NCBI RefSeq assembly: GCF_004016525.1
Contig: NZ_SACJ01000009.1
Location: 62,001 to 126,000 of the forward strand
Length of the DNA stretch: 64,000 nt
Source: Flavobacterium sufflavum
GTDB taxonomy: Bacteria; Bacteroidota; Bacteroidia; Flavobacteriales; Flavobacteriaceae
Direction: 5' to 3'
Shown in pieces: positions 15,226 through 23,120 of the stretch. Made by a program: the position numbers and the translations under genes. Under the pieces are notes generated by a model. It had not been told where the DNA came from, ran no database searches, and saw only the letters and a list, made by a program, of their open reading frames with translations. Position 1 is the stretch's first letter, and each line of letters opens with the position of its first letter.

Positions 15226-17733
15226 TTACCAAGGGCGAGGCATTATTTGATCTCTCATTGGTACAAATTCGATATTTTCATCTCTGTCATCGGAATTTGA
15301 GAAATGTCTGAAACGTTTTTGTAATTCTGGGCTTTCAATAACCTCTGTCCACTCACAAGCGTAAGAGTCTACTAAACCTTGCATTTCTTTGTCTAAAGTT
15401 TCAGCAATTCCTAAACTGTCTTCGATAACTACTTGTTTTAAGTAATCTAATCCACCTTCCAGTTTTTCTAACCAGGTTGAAGTACGAATTAGCGGTCCGG
15501 CAGTACGGATGTAATACATTAAGAAACGATCTAAATATTTGAAACAAGTTTCTTTGTCTACTTGCTCAGCAAATAATACGGCGTGTTTTGGGTTAGCTCC
15601 ACCATTACCGCAGATGTATAAGTTCCATCCTCCGTCTACAGCGATGATACCAAAATCTTTTCCTCTTGCTTCGGCACATTCTCTTATACATCCTGAAACT
15701 CCACCTTTGATTTTGTGAGGAGAACGTAATCCTTTGTATCTGTTTTCTAATTCGATAGCAAATGTAGTACTGTCATCCATTCCGTAACGACACCAGGTGT
15801 TACCTACACAACTTTTTACAGTACGAAGTGATTTACCGTAAGCGTGACCACTTTCAAAACCGCTATCGATTAATAATTTCCAAATATCCGGAAGGTCATT
15901 TAATTGAGCACCAAATAAATCGATACGTTGACCACCTGTGATTTTAGTATATAAATTGTATTTTTTTGCTACCTCACCAAGAACGATTAATTTATCGGCA
16001 GTGATTTCTCCACCAGTAACCCTAGGTACAACTGAGTAGGTTCCGTTACGTTGGATATTAGCAAGGTATCTGTCGTTAGAATCTTGTTCAGGAACGTGCT
16101 TGTTAGCAGTGTCATTATAGATACTAGAGAAGATAGAAGATAAAACTGGTTTACAAATTTCGCAACCGTCTCCTTTTCCTACTGTTCCTAATACTTCGTT
16201 GTGGTTTGTAAATTTGTTGATTTTTACAATGTCATATAATTCTTGACGACTGTAAGCAAAGTGCTCACATACCACATCTTTCACTTCTTTTCCTAATGAT
16301 TTTTGAGCTTCTTTTACTAAGTCAACAACCATTGGTTTACATCCTCCACAACCGGTAGTTGCTTTAGTTAATTTTACTACGTCACCTAAAGTTTCGCTGG
16401 TTCCGTCTGTAATAGAGCAGCAGATACTTCCTTTAGTTACATTTTCACAAGAACAGATTACGGCTGTGTCAGGCAAATCCATTACACTTCCCATTGAAGA
16501 AGATTCACTACCTCTTGCACCTAGAATTAAGTCTTCCGGGTTTTTAGGGATAGCCATTCCGTTGCTGTAAATTTGGAATAAAGTATTGTAGTCGCTAGAA
16601 TCACCTACTAAGATTCCTCCTAATAATGCTTTTCCGTCTTTAGAAATGTTGATTCTTTTGTAAATTCCGTTTAATTTGTTTTCGTAAACAATTGGGGTTC
16701 CTTCTTGTTGTTCGATAAACGGGTCACCAAAACTAGCTACTTCAACACCAATTAATTTTAATTGAGTAGACATGTCGATGCTTTCTCTCATGGTTTTTTC
16801 ACCTTGCATGATTTGCTCAGCAGCAACATCAGCCATTTCGTAACCAGGAGCTACTAATCCGTAAATCATGTGGTTGTACAGTGCTACTTCACCTATTGCA
16901 TAAATGTTTGGATCAGAAGTTTGCATTTTGTTGTTAACCACAACACCACCACGAACACCTACTTCAAGACCTGCACCTCTTCCTAGTTCATCTCTAGGTT
17001 TGATACCTGCCGAGATTACCAGCATATCCACTTTTAAAAGTTCTTCTTCTTCAAACATCATTCCGGTGATAGCATTTTCACCATCAATGTATTGAGTAGA
17101 CTTACTTAAATGTATTTTGATGTTTAATTCTTCAATTTTTGAACGAAGCATGTTACTTGCTCCTTTGTCTAATTGTCTTGGCATTAAACGTGGTGCAAAC
17201 TCAACTACGTGAGGATTTAATCCTAAATCACGTACTGCTTTTGCAGCCTCAAGTCCAAGTAATCCACCACCAAGTACAGCAGCTTCGGTTGAACCGTTTT
17301 GTTTTATTTTTTTGGCGTAAGCCATAATTGCATCAAGATCTTCGATGGTTCTGTAAACAAAAACCCCTTCTTTTTCAACTCCTTCAATTGGCGGAACAAA
17401 AGCAGCCGATCCAGTTGCTAAAACCAAATAATCATAAGAATGAGTTTTCTCTAAATGAGTAGTGATTGTTTTATTCTCTTTGTGAATATCAGTAACTAAT
17501 TCAGAAGTGTTTAATATGATATTATTTTCCTCGTACCAAGTTGCAGTTGACATTGACAAATCATCAGCTGTTTTTCCTGCAAAGTATTCACTAAGGTGAA
17601 CACGGTCATAAGCACGTCTCGGTTCTTCACCAAATACGGTAATTTGATATTTTTCTTGTCCAGATTTTGAAACGAATTTTTCACAAAATTTGAAACCCAC
17701 CATGCCGTTTCCGACTACAATTATTTTAATCAT
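15226..17733 (-). CDS. nirB: Assimilatory nitrite reductase large subunit
   Basis: An 835-residue NADH:nitrite reductase, normal length. An N-terminal FAD/NAD domain (VVGNGMVGFKFCEKF; second dinucleotide site AVLGGGLLGLEAAKA) is followed by a BFD-like [2Fe-2S] domain (ICSCENVTKG then TTGCGGC), a second Cys pair (GDGCEICKP), a ferredoxin-like half domain, and the sirohaem/[4Fe-4S] domain with the cluster ligands in SCVGNTWCRYG, GCIRECAEARG and YICGNGG. It catalyses six-electron reduction of nitrite to ammonium. It heads an apparent nirB-nirD-DUF4202-kinase-regulator operon; its promoter carries the shared TACGTA motif. Confidence 0.96.
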   Translation of the reverse strand: MIKIIVVGNGMVGFKFCEKFVSKSGQEKYQITVFGEEPRRAYDRVHLSEYFAGKTADDLSMSTATWYEENNIILNTSELVTDIHKENKTITTHLEKTHSYDYLVLATGSAAFVPPIEGVEKEGVFVYRTIEDLDAIMAYAKKIKQNGSTEAAVLGGGLLGLEAAKAVRDLGLNPHVVEFAPRLMPRQLDKGASNMLRSKIEELNIKIHLSKSTQYIDGENAITGMMFEEEELLKVDMLVISAGIKPRDELGRGAGLEVGVRGGVVVNNKMQTSDPNIYAIGEVALYNHMIYGLVAPGYEMADVAAEQIMQGEKTMRESIDMSTQLKLIGVEVASFGDPFIEQQEGTPIVYENKLNGIYKRINISKDGKALLGGILVGDSSDYNTLFQIYSNGMAIPKNPEDLILGARGSESSSMGSVMDLPDTAVICSCENVTKGSICCSITDGTSETLGDVVKLTKATTGCGGCKPMVVDLVKEAQKSLGKEVKDVVCEHFAYSRQELYDIVKINKFTNHNEVLGTVGKGDGCEICKPVLSSIFSSIYNDTANKHVPEQDSNDRYLANIQRNGTYSVVPRVTGGEITADKLIVLGEVAKKYNLYTKITGGQRIDLFGAQLNDLPDIWKLLIDSGFESGHAYGKSLRTVKSCVGNTWCRYGMDDSTTFAIELENRYKGLRSPHKIKGGVSGCIRECAEARGKDFGIIAVDGGWNLYICGNGGANPKHAVLFAEQVDKETCFKYLDRFLMYYIRTAGPLIRTSTWLEKLEGGLDYLKQVVIEDSLGIAETLDKEMQGLVDSYACEWTEVIESPELQKRFRHFSNSDDRDENIEFVPMRDQIMPRPW

Positions 17734-17758
17734 AATATCATTATTAAGTATTACGAAG

Positions 17759-17788
17759 CAAATATACGTATTAATACTTAATTTTAAT
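17759..17788 (-). promoter_or_regulatory. nirB promoter with operator overlapping the -7 box
   Basis: On the minus strand TATATTTG (17759-17766) fits the Bacteroidota -7 consensus TAnnTTTG. Immediately upstream, sharing two bases with it, is TACGTA (17765-17770) inside TTAAGTATTAATACGTAT. No -33 TTG is seen at the expected distance, which suits an activator-dependent promoter. Confidence 0.6.
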
Positions 17789-17988
17789 GCTTAATCTTTA
17801 TTTTTAGTTGTGAATTGAGATATTGTGAATAGTGGGGGGCTAAAATTTTAAAAATGTAAAAAAAGAGGTTTGTTTTTTTTAATTTCGAATCGATTATTGG
17901 TTGGTTTTTGTTTTTAGGGGTGTATTTTTTAGGGGTGTTCTCTGAAAAAGTGTTGAAAAAATAGATTTTTGTAACTTAAAATAAAAAA

Positions 17989-18020
17989 AAGTATCAAAAA
18001 AAACATGCGTTTTGATACTT
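17989..18020 (-). terminator. Terminator of the arsenic operon
   Basis: AAGTATCAAAA (17989-17999) pairs with TTTTGATACTT (18010-18020). Read on the minus strand the stem is followed by TTTTTTATTTT, just past the acr3 stop. Confidence 0.8.
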
Positions 18021-18066
18021 AATTTATTGTTTTTAGTATGTGTTTGAAATTGTTTTTTAAGTAGGA

Positions 18067-19137
18067 TTACTTAAGTGGTGTGAAATATTTTTTTTGGAAC
18101 CAAAAAGCAACATTTACTAATGCGATTAATGCAGGCACTTCTACCAATGGTCCTATGACACCTGCAAAAGCCTGGCCGCTGTTGATACCAAATACACCAA
18201 TGGCAACTGCAATGGCCAGTTCAAAATTATTTCCCGTGGCGGTAAAAGCAATTGCGGTGCTTTTAGAATAGTCGGCACCAAAATATTTCCCTATAAAGAA
18301 ACTTATTATGAACATTACTGTGAAATAGATGATCAAAGGAATTGCTATACGTATCACGTCCATTGGAATCTGGACAATAAGTGCCCCTTTTAAGCTGAAC
18401 ATGATGACTATGGTAAATAATAATGCAATTAAGGTAATTGGCGAGATAATAGGAACATATTTATTTTGAAACCAATCTTCGCCTTTTAAATAAATTAAAG
18501 TATAACGACTGATGATTCCTAATGCAAATGGAATTCCTAAATAAATCCCAACGCTTTCGGCTATTTGGGAAATGCTAATGTTGACTTCAAAACCAGAATA
18601 TCCAAAATAGGGAGGAAGTATGGTAATGAAAACATAGGCGTAAACGCTGTAAAGCAATACCTGAAAAATGCTGTTTAAAGCAATAAGTCCGGCGGCATAT
18701 TCCCTGTTTCCATTGGCAAGATCATTCCAGACAACAACCATAGCAATACATCTTGCCAGTCCGATTAAGATAAGACCGATCATGTATTCAGGATGATCGT
18801 TTAGAAAAAGTAAAGCCAAAAGGAACATAAATATGGGGCCAATAATCCAGTTTAAAATCAGTGAAGCACTTAAAACTTTGACGTTTTTGAATACTTCGCC
18901 CATTTGTTCGTATTTTACTTTGGCTAATGGCGGATACATCATTAGTATTAGTCCAATGGCTAGCGGAATATTGGTTGTGCCATTTGAAAAGGAATTGATA
19001 AAGTTGCCACTGGAAGGAATGAAATTTCCAATAGTAACCCCTAAAGCCATGGCCAGGAATATCCAAAGGGTTAGATTACGGTCTAAAAAGCTTAATTTCT
19101 TTCTTTCAACTAAGGGGGCGCAATGGTTTATTGACAT
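18067..19137 (-). CDS. acr3: ACR3-family arsenite efflux transporter
   Basis: A 356-residue inner-membrane carrier with about ten hydrophobic spans and the family marks [18 protein letters not shown] at the start, the conserved Cys in [12 protein letters not shown] (about residue 130, thought to bind arsenite), and the late motif [19 protein letters not shown]. It exports arsenite using the proton gradient. It starts two bases after the arsC stop, so the two are translationally coupled in the arsR-DUF6428-arsC-acr3 operon. Confidence 0.95.
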   Translation of the reverse strand: MSINHCAPLVERKKLSFLDRNLTLWIFLAMALGVTIGNFIPSSGNFINSFSNGTTNIPLAIGLILMMYPPLAKVKYEQMGEVFKNVKVLSASLILNWIIGPIFMFLLALLFLNDHPEYMIGLILIGLARCIAMVVVWNDLANGNREYAAGLIALNSIFQVLLYSVYAYVFITILPPYFGYSGFEVNISISQIAESVGIYLGIPFALGIISRYTLIYLKGEDWFQNKYVPIISPITLIALLFTIVIMFSLKGALIVQIPMDVIRIAIPLIIYFTVMFIISFFIGKYFGADYSKSTAIAFTATGNNFELAIAVAIGVFGINSGQAFAGVIGPLVEVPALIALVNVAFWFQKKYFTPLK

Positions 19138-19139
19138 GA

Positions 19140-19772
19140 TTATTTTTTTATTTGTGAAAACACATAAAATAACTCCGTAGCAATTTGAATGCTTCTCTCT
19201 TCGTATTTTTCTGCTTGTTGAGGCGTGTTGTCAAAAGCTTTAGGGTCTTCAAAAGTGATTGGAATGCGTTTTTCGGCACCGGCAATAAATGGACAACCTT
19301 GGTCTGCGCTTGAACAGGTTAATATGGCTGCAAATTCAGATTGTGGATTGAAATCGGCATCAAAGGTTTTAGAAAATCCAATGACAGGATGTGCGTTTTC
19401 GGCATATTTTATGGCATAGATAGGATTGTTTCCTTCGGCAATGGTCTTGATTTGGAATCCTTGTTTTGCTAAGGTTTGAGCAGCTACCGGGAATAAGGCT
19501 GTGGCTTCGGTTCCGCCGGAATAACAAAAAACATTTTTAATTTCATAATAAGCTGCAGCGGTTTGAGCCCAAACTTGTGATAAATGACTTCTTCTGGAAT
19601 TGTGTGTGCAAATCAGATTCAGTCTTATTTCCTGTTTGTTGTTTGCTTTGGTTTGAATAAAATCAACTAACGGTTGTAATACGAGTTTGCGTTCTTCGGA
19701 TATGCTTTCGAAATTAAAACTATTGATTACTTTTTCGATTTCCGGAAATACGCTGGTTTGTGTCGAGGTCAT
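19140..19772 (-). CDS. arsC: Arsenate reductase-like low-molecular-weight phosphatase
   Basis: A 210-residue protein of the low-molecular-weight tyrosine-phosphatase fold. The catalytic P-loop reads [14 protein letters not shown] (C-x5-R-S, near residue 50). Further Cys in [13 protein letters not shown] provide candidates for the disulfide relay of thioredoxin-coupled ArsC. An N-terminal extension of about 40 residues distinguishes it from the 130-residue classical ArsC, as seen in Bacteroidota. It reduces arsenate to arsenite for export by the adjacent Acr3. It is 94 bp from the DUF6428 gene, with a hairpin in between. Confidence 0.85.
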   Translation of the reverse strand: MTSTQTSVFPEIEKVINSFNFESISEERKLVLQPLVDFIQTKANNKQEIRLNLICTHNSRRSHLSQVWAQTAAAYYEIKNVFCYSGGTEATALFPVAAQTLAKQGFQIKTIAEGNNPIYAIKYAENAHPVIGFSKTFDADFNPQSEFAAILTCSSADQGCPFIAGAEKRIPITFEDPKAFDNTPQQAEKYEERSIQIATELFYVFSQIKK

Positions 19773-19823
19773 TTTTAACTTTTTTAGTTTAAACTTTAAT
19801 GATGGTTTAATTTGTGTTTTTTA

Positions 19824-19854
19824 CCTCAGATTCAAATGTTTTTTGAATCTGAGG
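19824..19854. other. Intercistronic hairpin within the ars operon
   Basis: CCTCAGATTCAAA (19824-19836) pairs exactly with TTTGAATCTGAGG (19842-19854). No U-tract follows on the minus strand, so it is more likely an mRNA-processing or stabilising hairpin between DUF6428 and arsC than a terminator. Confidence 0.6.
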
Positions 19855-19866
19855 TTGTTTGTTTAA

Positions 19867-20337
19867 TTAGCAGCAGCTTCCTCCAGGCGTGCAACAGCTG
19901 GTTTGGGTGCTGATTTCGGATAAATTGATTTTTTGTTTTTCCTGTGGAATGCCGCATTCGGCTTCGGCTAAGCAAGCGGTTTGTTTATTTAGTAAGACGA
20001 AATCGGTACCGTTAAAACCTAAGTTGTATTTGCCAATTGTGTCCGATTGGTATTCTACTTCAATTTCATAATCTTCAATTCCAAGAATTTTCTCGGATAA
20101 GGAAATGATGTTTAAAAGCTTTTTGGGTTTTAAACGATGCTCGAAATCATTGGCATCCCATAATTGAAAATTTACAACGGTTTCTTTTCTCACTGTTCCT
20201 CCACAGTCGATAAAGTTTTTAGTTATTAAACCTACTTCGGTAACGTGAAAATGTTCAGGAACTCGAGTTCTGTTTGGCAATACAAAAGCCACATTATCTA
20301 ATGTGCTTAAAACTGTTTTTATTTCTGATAGTTTCAT
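19867..20337 (-). CDS. DUF6428 family protein with Cys-rich tail
   Basis: A 156-residue cytoplasmic protein that I assign to DUF6428, a family commonly found in ars operons of Bacteroidota. It has a conserved start (LPNRTRVPEHFHVTEVG) with two His, a Cys in FIDCGGT, Cys in CLAEAECG, and ends in TSCCTPGGSCC. The clustered thiols suggest binding of trivalent arsenic, perhaps a chaperone or buffer passing it to Acr3, but this is inference. It lies 18 bp downstream of arsR in the same operon. Confidence 0.8.
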   Translation of the reverse strand: MKLSEIKTVLSTLDNVAFVLPNRTRVPEHFHVTEVGLITKNFIDCGGTVRKETVVNFQLWDANDFEHRLKPKKLLNIISLSEKILGIEDYEIEVEYQSDTIGKYNLGFNGTDFVLLNKQTACLAEAECGIPQEKQKINLSEISTQTSCCTPGGSCC

Positions 20338-20355
20338 GATTTTGTTATTTTAAAA

Positions 20356-20688
20356 TTAACAACATTGATTTTTCTTGTTCTCCAGATAGCTGTTTACAAT
20401 TTGAAAAAAGTCTTTTATTTTCGAAAACCCGTTTTCGTCAAGACAATAACAAATGGCATTTCCTTCAAAATTTCCTTTAATGAGTCCTGCGTTTTTTAAT
20501 TCTTTAAGATGTTGTGAAACTGTAGGCTGAGCCAGAGGAAGTTCGTTTACAATATCTCCGCAAATACAACTGTTTACTTTGATAAGATGCTGTATTATGG
20601 CTATACGCGCCGGATGTCCAATAGCTTTGGCTAAGGTGGCCAGTTCGTTTTGTTCTTCCGTAAAATTTGCTGTTTTAGTAGTTCCCAT
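20356..20688 (-). CDS. arsR: ArsR-family arsenite-responsive repressor
   Basis: A 110-residue winged-helix repressor. The start at 20688 (MGTTKTANFTEEQ) is preferred because the upstream ATG would lie inside the operator. The metal site is the classical CICGD in helix alpha-3 (VNSCICGDIVNELPLAQPTVSQHLKEL), with an extra Cys pair at the very C-terminus (KNQCC). The recognition helix is QPTVSQHLKELKNAGLI. Binding of arsenite should release it from the palindromic operator just upstream, inducing arsR-DUF6428-arsC-acr3. Confidence 0.93.
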   Translation of the reverse strand: MGTTKTANFTEEQNELATLAKAIGHPARIAIIQHLIKVNSCICGDIVNELPLAQPTVSQHLKELKNAGLIKGNFEGNAICYCLDENGFSKIKDFFQIVNSYLENKKNQCC

Positions 20689-20700
20689 TGTTATATATTT

Positions 20701-20722
20701 ATATTGCAATATTACGATATTG
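20701..20722. promoter_or_regulatory. ArsR operator candidate
   Basis: Two overlapping palindromes lie 13 bp upstream of the arsR start: ATATTGCAATAT (20701-20712) and CAATAT-N4-ATATTG (20707-20722). The position fits autorepression. Confidence 0.65.
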
Positions 20723-20756
20723 TTTTTTGGTTTTTGAATAAAATAACGTTAAAAAA

Positions 20757-20798
20757 AAACTCCTCTTAGAAAAATCAATTTCTAAGAGGAGTTTTTAT
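20757..20798. terminator. Bidirectional terminator
   Basis: AAAACTCCTCTTAGAAA pairs with TTTCTAAGAGGAGTTTT around a six-base loop, with A and T tracts on the two sides. It separates the ars operon from the small upstream gene at 20812. Confidence 0.9.
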
Positions 20799-20811
20799 GA
20801 GGTTTTAAAGC

Positions 20812-21066
20812 CTAGATTAGTTCTTTTGGAATCGCATGAAAGCCAATTGATTTTACCACTCTTTCGACATCTTCAACACTAATTACCTTGTTAGTGAAGA
20901 CGGTAAATTCTTTAGGAAAAATAGAGTTATTGATGCTGACTTTGGTGATACCGTCAACTTTTAAGAGACTATTTTTTATTTCAATAAGTTCGGTTTCTTC
21001 ATTAGCATTTGTGCCAAAAACTTTACCGTGTTCTCCTGGGATAATATTATCTGTCAATAAGCTCAT
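20812..21066 (-). CDS. Small heavy-metal-associated-domain-like protein
   Basis: An 84-residue protein with the beta-alpha-beta-beta-alpha-beta pattern of HMA domains: IEIKNSLLKVDGITKVSIN, then EFTVFTNKVISVEDVERVVKSIGFHAIP. The loop where metal-binding HMA proteins carry CxxC has no cysteine, so it probably does not bind metal by that motif. It stands just upstream of the ars operon but is separated by a strong terminator. Function unknown. Confidence 0.65.
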   Translation of the reverse strand: MSLLTDNIIPGEHGKVFGTNANEETELIEIKNSLLKVDGITKVSINNSIFPKEFTVFTNKVISVEDVERVVKSIGFHAIPKELI

Positions 21067-21225
21067 GATGTATGTGTTTAAATGAATACTGTTGTTACTG
21101 TTTGAATAGCTTTTTGTATGTTAAATTTAAACATTTATCTGCACAATAGCAATAGCAATAATTTAATATCAATGGTATTAATCAATAGCGGTTACAATGG
21201 CAAGTATTTTCTAACTAAAAAAAGA

Positions 21226-21254
21226 AACCCTTTCAGTCAATAACTAAAAGGGTT
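21226..21254 (-). terminator. Terminator of the pyrE-SRPBCC unit
   Basis: AACCCTTT..AGT pairs with ACT.AAAGGGTT (one mismatch), and the minus strand continues TCTTTTTTT. It lies just past the stop of the SRPBCC gene. Confidence 0.8.
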
Positions 21255-21281
21255 GTGTATGTGTTTTTTAATGAGTGTCGA

Positions 21282-21674
21282 TTATAATTTTGACATATTG
21301 TTGGCCAGTGTCTCAATGAATTTTCCAATAGGCCCTTTTACCATCATGGCCATCATAGGGTTAAAGCTTCCTTCGAAATCAAATTTCAGGGCACTTGAAT
21401 TTTCTGAAACGCTGTCAATATTCGTTATTAGGGTAAAAGGAACTTTATCAGTTGCGGCGCCAAATACAATTTTGCCCGGAGCTGCTTTTTCTTTTACTTT
21501 TAATTGAATTTCAGGCATGCCTTTTAAACCAAAAAGAAAAGAATCTTCTCCAATAACTTCAAACTTAGCAATGTTTTCGGGCATTAATTTTTCGAAATTT
21601 TTCATATCTGTCAATAAATCGAATAATTCCTGTGCTGACTTTGCAACGCTAACCTTTGGACTTTCTAAGTTCAT
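21282..21674 (-). CDS. SRPBCC-fold (START-like) protein
   Basis: A 130-residue protein with the SRPBCC pattern: N-terminal strand, LFDLLTDMKNFEKLMPENI helix, a run of beta-strands (EVIGEDSFLFGLKGMPEIQLKV), and the long C-terminal helix (MMVKGPIGKFIETLANNMSKL). Such proteins bind hydrophobic ligands; the ligand is unknown. It follows pyrE by 10 bp on the same strand and shares its terminator, a pairing common in Flavobacteriaceae. Confidence 0.8.
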   Translation of the reverse strand: MNLESPKVSVAKSAQELFDLLTDMKNFEKLMPENIAKFEVIGEDSFLFGLKGMPEIQLKVKEKAAPGKIVFGAATDKVPFTLITNIDSVSENSSALKFDFEGSFNPMMAMMVKGPIGKFIETLANNMSKL

Positions 21675-21684
21675 GATATTATTT

Positions 21685-22338
21685 TTATTTGGTCTCTAAT
21701 TGTCCCCAAGTAGAAGGAGTAACGCTCCATTCTCTTAAAGTACTTTCTTCCTTTTCAGTAATGTATTTTTTAGCTACGGCTAAATTCAATAAATTTTGAT
21801 AATTACTTAAGGTATATAAATCCAGTTTTGCGTTTTTAAAGTTTTCTTGGGCAACATCAAATCCATAAGTAAAAATGGCTGCCATACCTTTAATGTTAGC
21901 ACCTGCAGCGCGCAAAGCTTCAACAGCAAGCAAACTACTGTTTCCTGTGCTAATTAAATCTTCTACAACAACTACATTTTGTCCTTTTTGCAGGAAACCT
22001 TCCACCTGGTTTTGACGACCGTGTTTTTTAGGCTCAGGACGTACATAAACAAAAGGTAATCCCATGCTTTCGGCAACGAGCATACCAATCCCGATAGCTC
22101 CGGTAGCTACTCCGGCAATGACATCTGGTTTTCCAAATTGTTTCTCAATATTTTTTGCAAATTCATCTCTCACATAATTTCTTATGGCTGGAAATGAAAG
22201 TATTAGACGGTTATCACAATATATAGGTGATTTCCATCCTGAAGCCCATGTAAAAGAATTTTCAGGATTCAATTTAATTGCATTTATTTGTAAAAGCAAT
22301 TCGGCTGTTTTTTCGGCTGTATCTTTATTAAAAATCAT
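21685..22338 (-). CDS. pyrE: Orotate phosphoribosyltransferase
   Basis: A 217-residue enzyme from the ATG at 22338; a longer open frame upstream runs into the divergent Nudix gene and is not used. It converts orotate and PRPP to OMP in pyrimidine synthesis. Motifs are FTWASGWKSPIYCDNR near the N-terminus, VAGVATGAIGIGMLVAE, the catalytic-loop region RPEPKKHGRQNQVEG, and the PRPP-binding VVVVEDLISTGNSSL. Its start is only seven bases from the start of the divergent Nudix gene, so its promoter lies inside that gene's first codons. Confidence 0.95.
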   Translation of the reverse strand: MIFNKDTAEKTAELLLQINAIKLNPENSFTWASGWKSPIYCDNRLILSFPAIRNYVRDEFAKNIEKQFGKPDVIAGVATGAIGIGMLVAESMGLPFVYVRPEPKKHGRQNQVEGFLQKGQNVVVVEDLISTGNSSLLAVEALRAAGANIKGMAAIFTYGFDVAQENFKNAKLDLYTLSNYQNLLNLAVAKKYITEKEESTLREWSVTPSTWGQLETK

Positions 22339-22342
22339 AGTA

Positions 22343-22372
22343 CAAATGTATAAAGTTTTTGTGAACGACAAA
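22343..22372 (-). promoter_or_regulatory. Predicted pyrE promoter overlapping the Nudix start
   Basis: On the minus strand TTTG (22369-22372), 18 bases, then TACATTTG (22343-22350) fit the Bacteroidota TTTG / TAnnTTTG promoter. The -7 box ends four bases before the pyrE ATG, so the transcript would be leaderless or nearly so, and the box covers the ATG of the divergent gene. Confidence 0.55.
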
Positions 22373-22951
22373 CCACTTTTTTTGACAAATAAAATCTCAA
22401 AAGAAACAGATTTTAAGCTTTTTTTGTTAGAAAGTATTGATATTGAGCAAATTATTATCAAAATTTTTCAAAATAAAATTCAAAAAGCTTATCTCTATCA
22501 TCCTGATGAAAAGGAGATTATGAAAACCTTAAAGGCTAAAATCCCTGTTAATAAAGCAGGTGGAGGATTAGTTTACAACAAAAAAGGTGAGGTTTTATTT
22601 ATTTTTCGAAATGGAAAATGGGATTTGCCAAAAGGTGGTGTCGAAAAAAAGGAAGAAATTGAGCAAACTGCCATGCGCGAAGTGGAAGAAGAAACTGGTG
22701 TTGGTCAATTGAGAATTACCAATAAACTGCAAAAAACCTATCACGTTTTCAAGCGCAACGGGGTTTATAAGCTTAAAATTACCCATTGGTTTGAGATGTT
22801 TTCTGATTTTGAAGGTACACCTCAAGGGCAATTGGAAGAAGGAATTGAAAAAGTAGCCTGGATTCATCCTAATGATATTCCAGAAGTATTGAAAAACTCT
22901 TATGAAAACATTAAATTATTATTCGAAGAAGAAAATATTATTCGAAGTTAG
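22346..22951 (+). CDS. Nudix hydrolase
   Basis: A 201-residue protein starting MYKVFVNDKPLFLTNKIS. The first 65 residues form a small N-terminal domain; the Nudix domain covers about 67-195 with an intact Nudix box GGVEKKEEIEQTAMREVEEETGV (G-x5-E-x7-R-E-x2-E-E-x-G), so it should hydrolyse a nucleoside diphosphate derivative. The substrate cannot be told. It is head-to-head with pyrE (seven bases between start codons), an arrangement that makes the two promoters overlap the coding regions. Confidence 0.88.
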   Translation: MYKVFVNDKPLFLTNKISKETDFKLFLLESIDIEQIIIKIFQNKIQKAYLYHPDEKEIMKTLKAKIPVNKAGGGLVYNKKGEVLFIFRNGKWDLPKGGVEKKEEIEQTAMREVEEETGVGQLRITNKLQKTYHVFKRNGVYKLKITHWFEMFSDFEGTPQGQLEEGIEKVAWIHPNDIPEVLKNSYENIKLLFEEENIIRS

Positions 22952-23105
22952 AAGGCAGAAAGCAGTCAGCAGAATTAAGGATATAGAATAGAATTAAGAT
23001 TTCAGATTTAGGATGGTAAACATCTAATCTGGAATCTTTTTTTTTGTCTTCTGATTTCTAAATTCTGCTGACTGCGTTCCGGATTCTGAACACTGCCAAC
23101 TTTTT
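22952..23105. repeat. Palindromic repeat R4, copy 1
   Basis: GCAGTCAGCAGAATT (22962-22976) pairs exactly with AATTCTGCTGACTGC (23061-23075), with inner arms GATTTCAGATTTAGGATG against CATCTAATCTGGAATC. The same vocabulary (GGCAGATTTCAGAAT, CTGCCGACTGCTTTCT) makes up the spacer at 24480-24636, so two related elements flank the helicase gene. Confidence 0.75.
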
Positions 23106-23120
23106 TACTACCTTTGCGGC

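Larger units (their letters stand above)
17734..18066. other. Spacer holding the nir promoter and ars terminator
   Basis: No gene is seen in these 333 bases. The first 60 bases hold the nirB promoter, the last 80 the terminator of the arsenic operon; the middle is a T-rich tract without recognisable features. Confidence 0.7.

Noticed and set aside
22339..22461. Longer pyrE reading frame
   Set aside because: It would overlap the Nudix gene's N-terminus antisense and exceed the usual PyrE length; PyrE similarity starts at MIFNKDTAEKTAEL.
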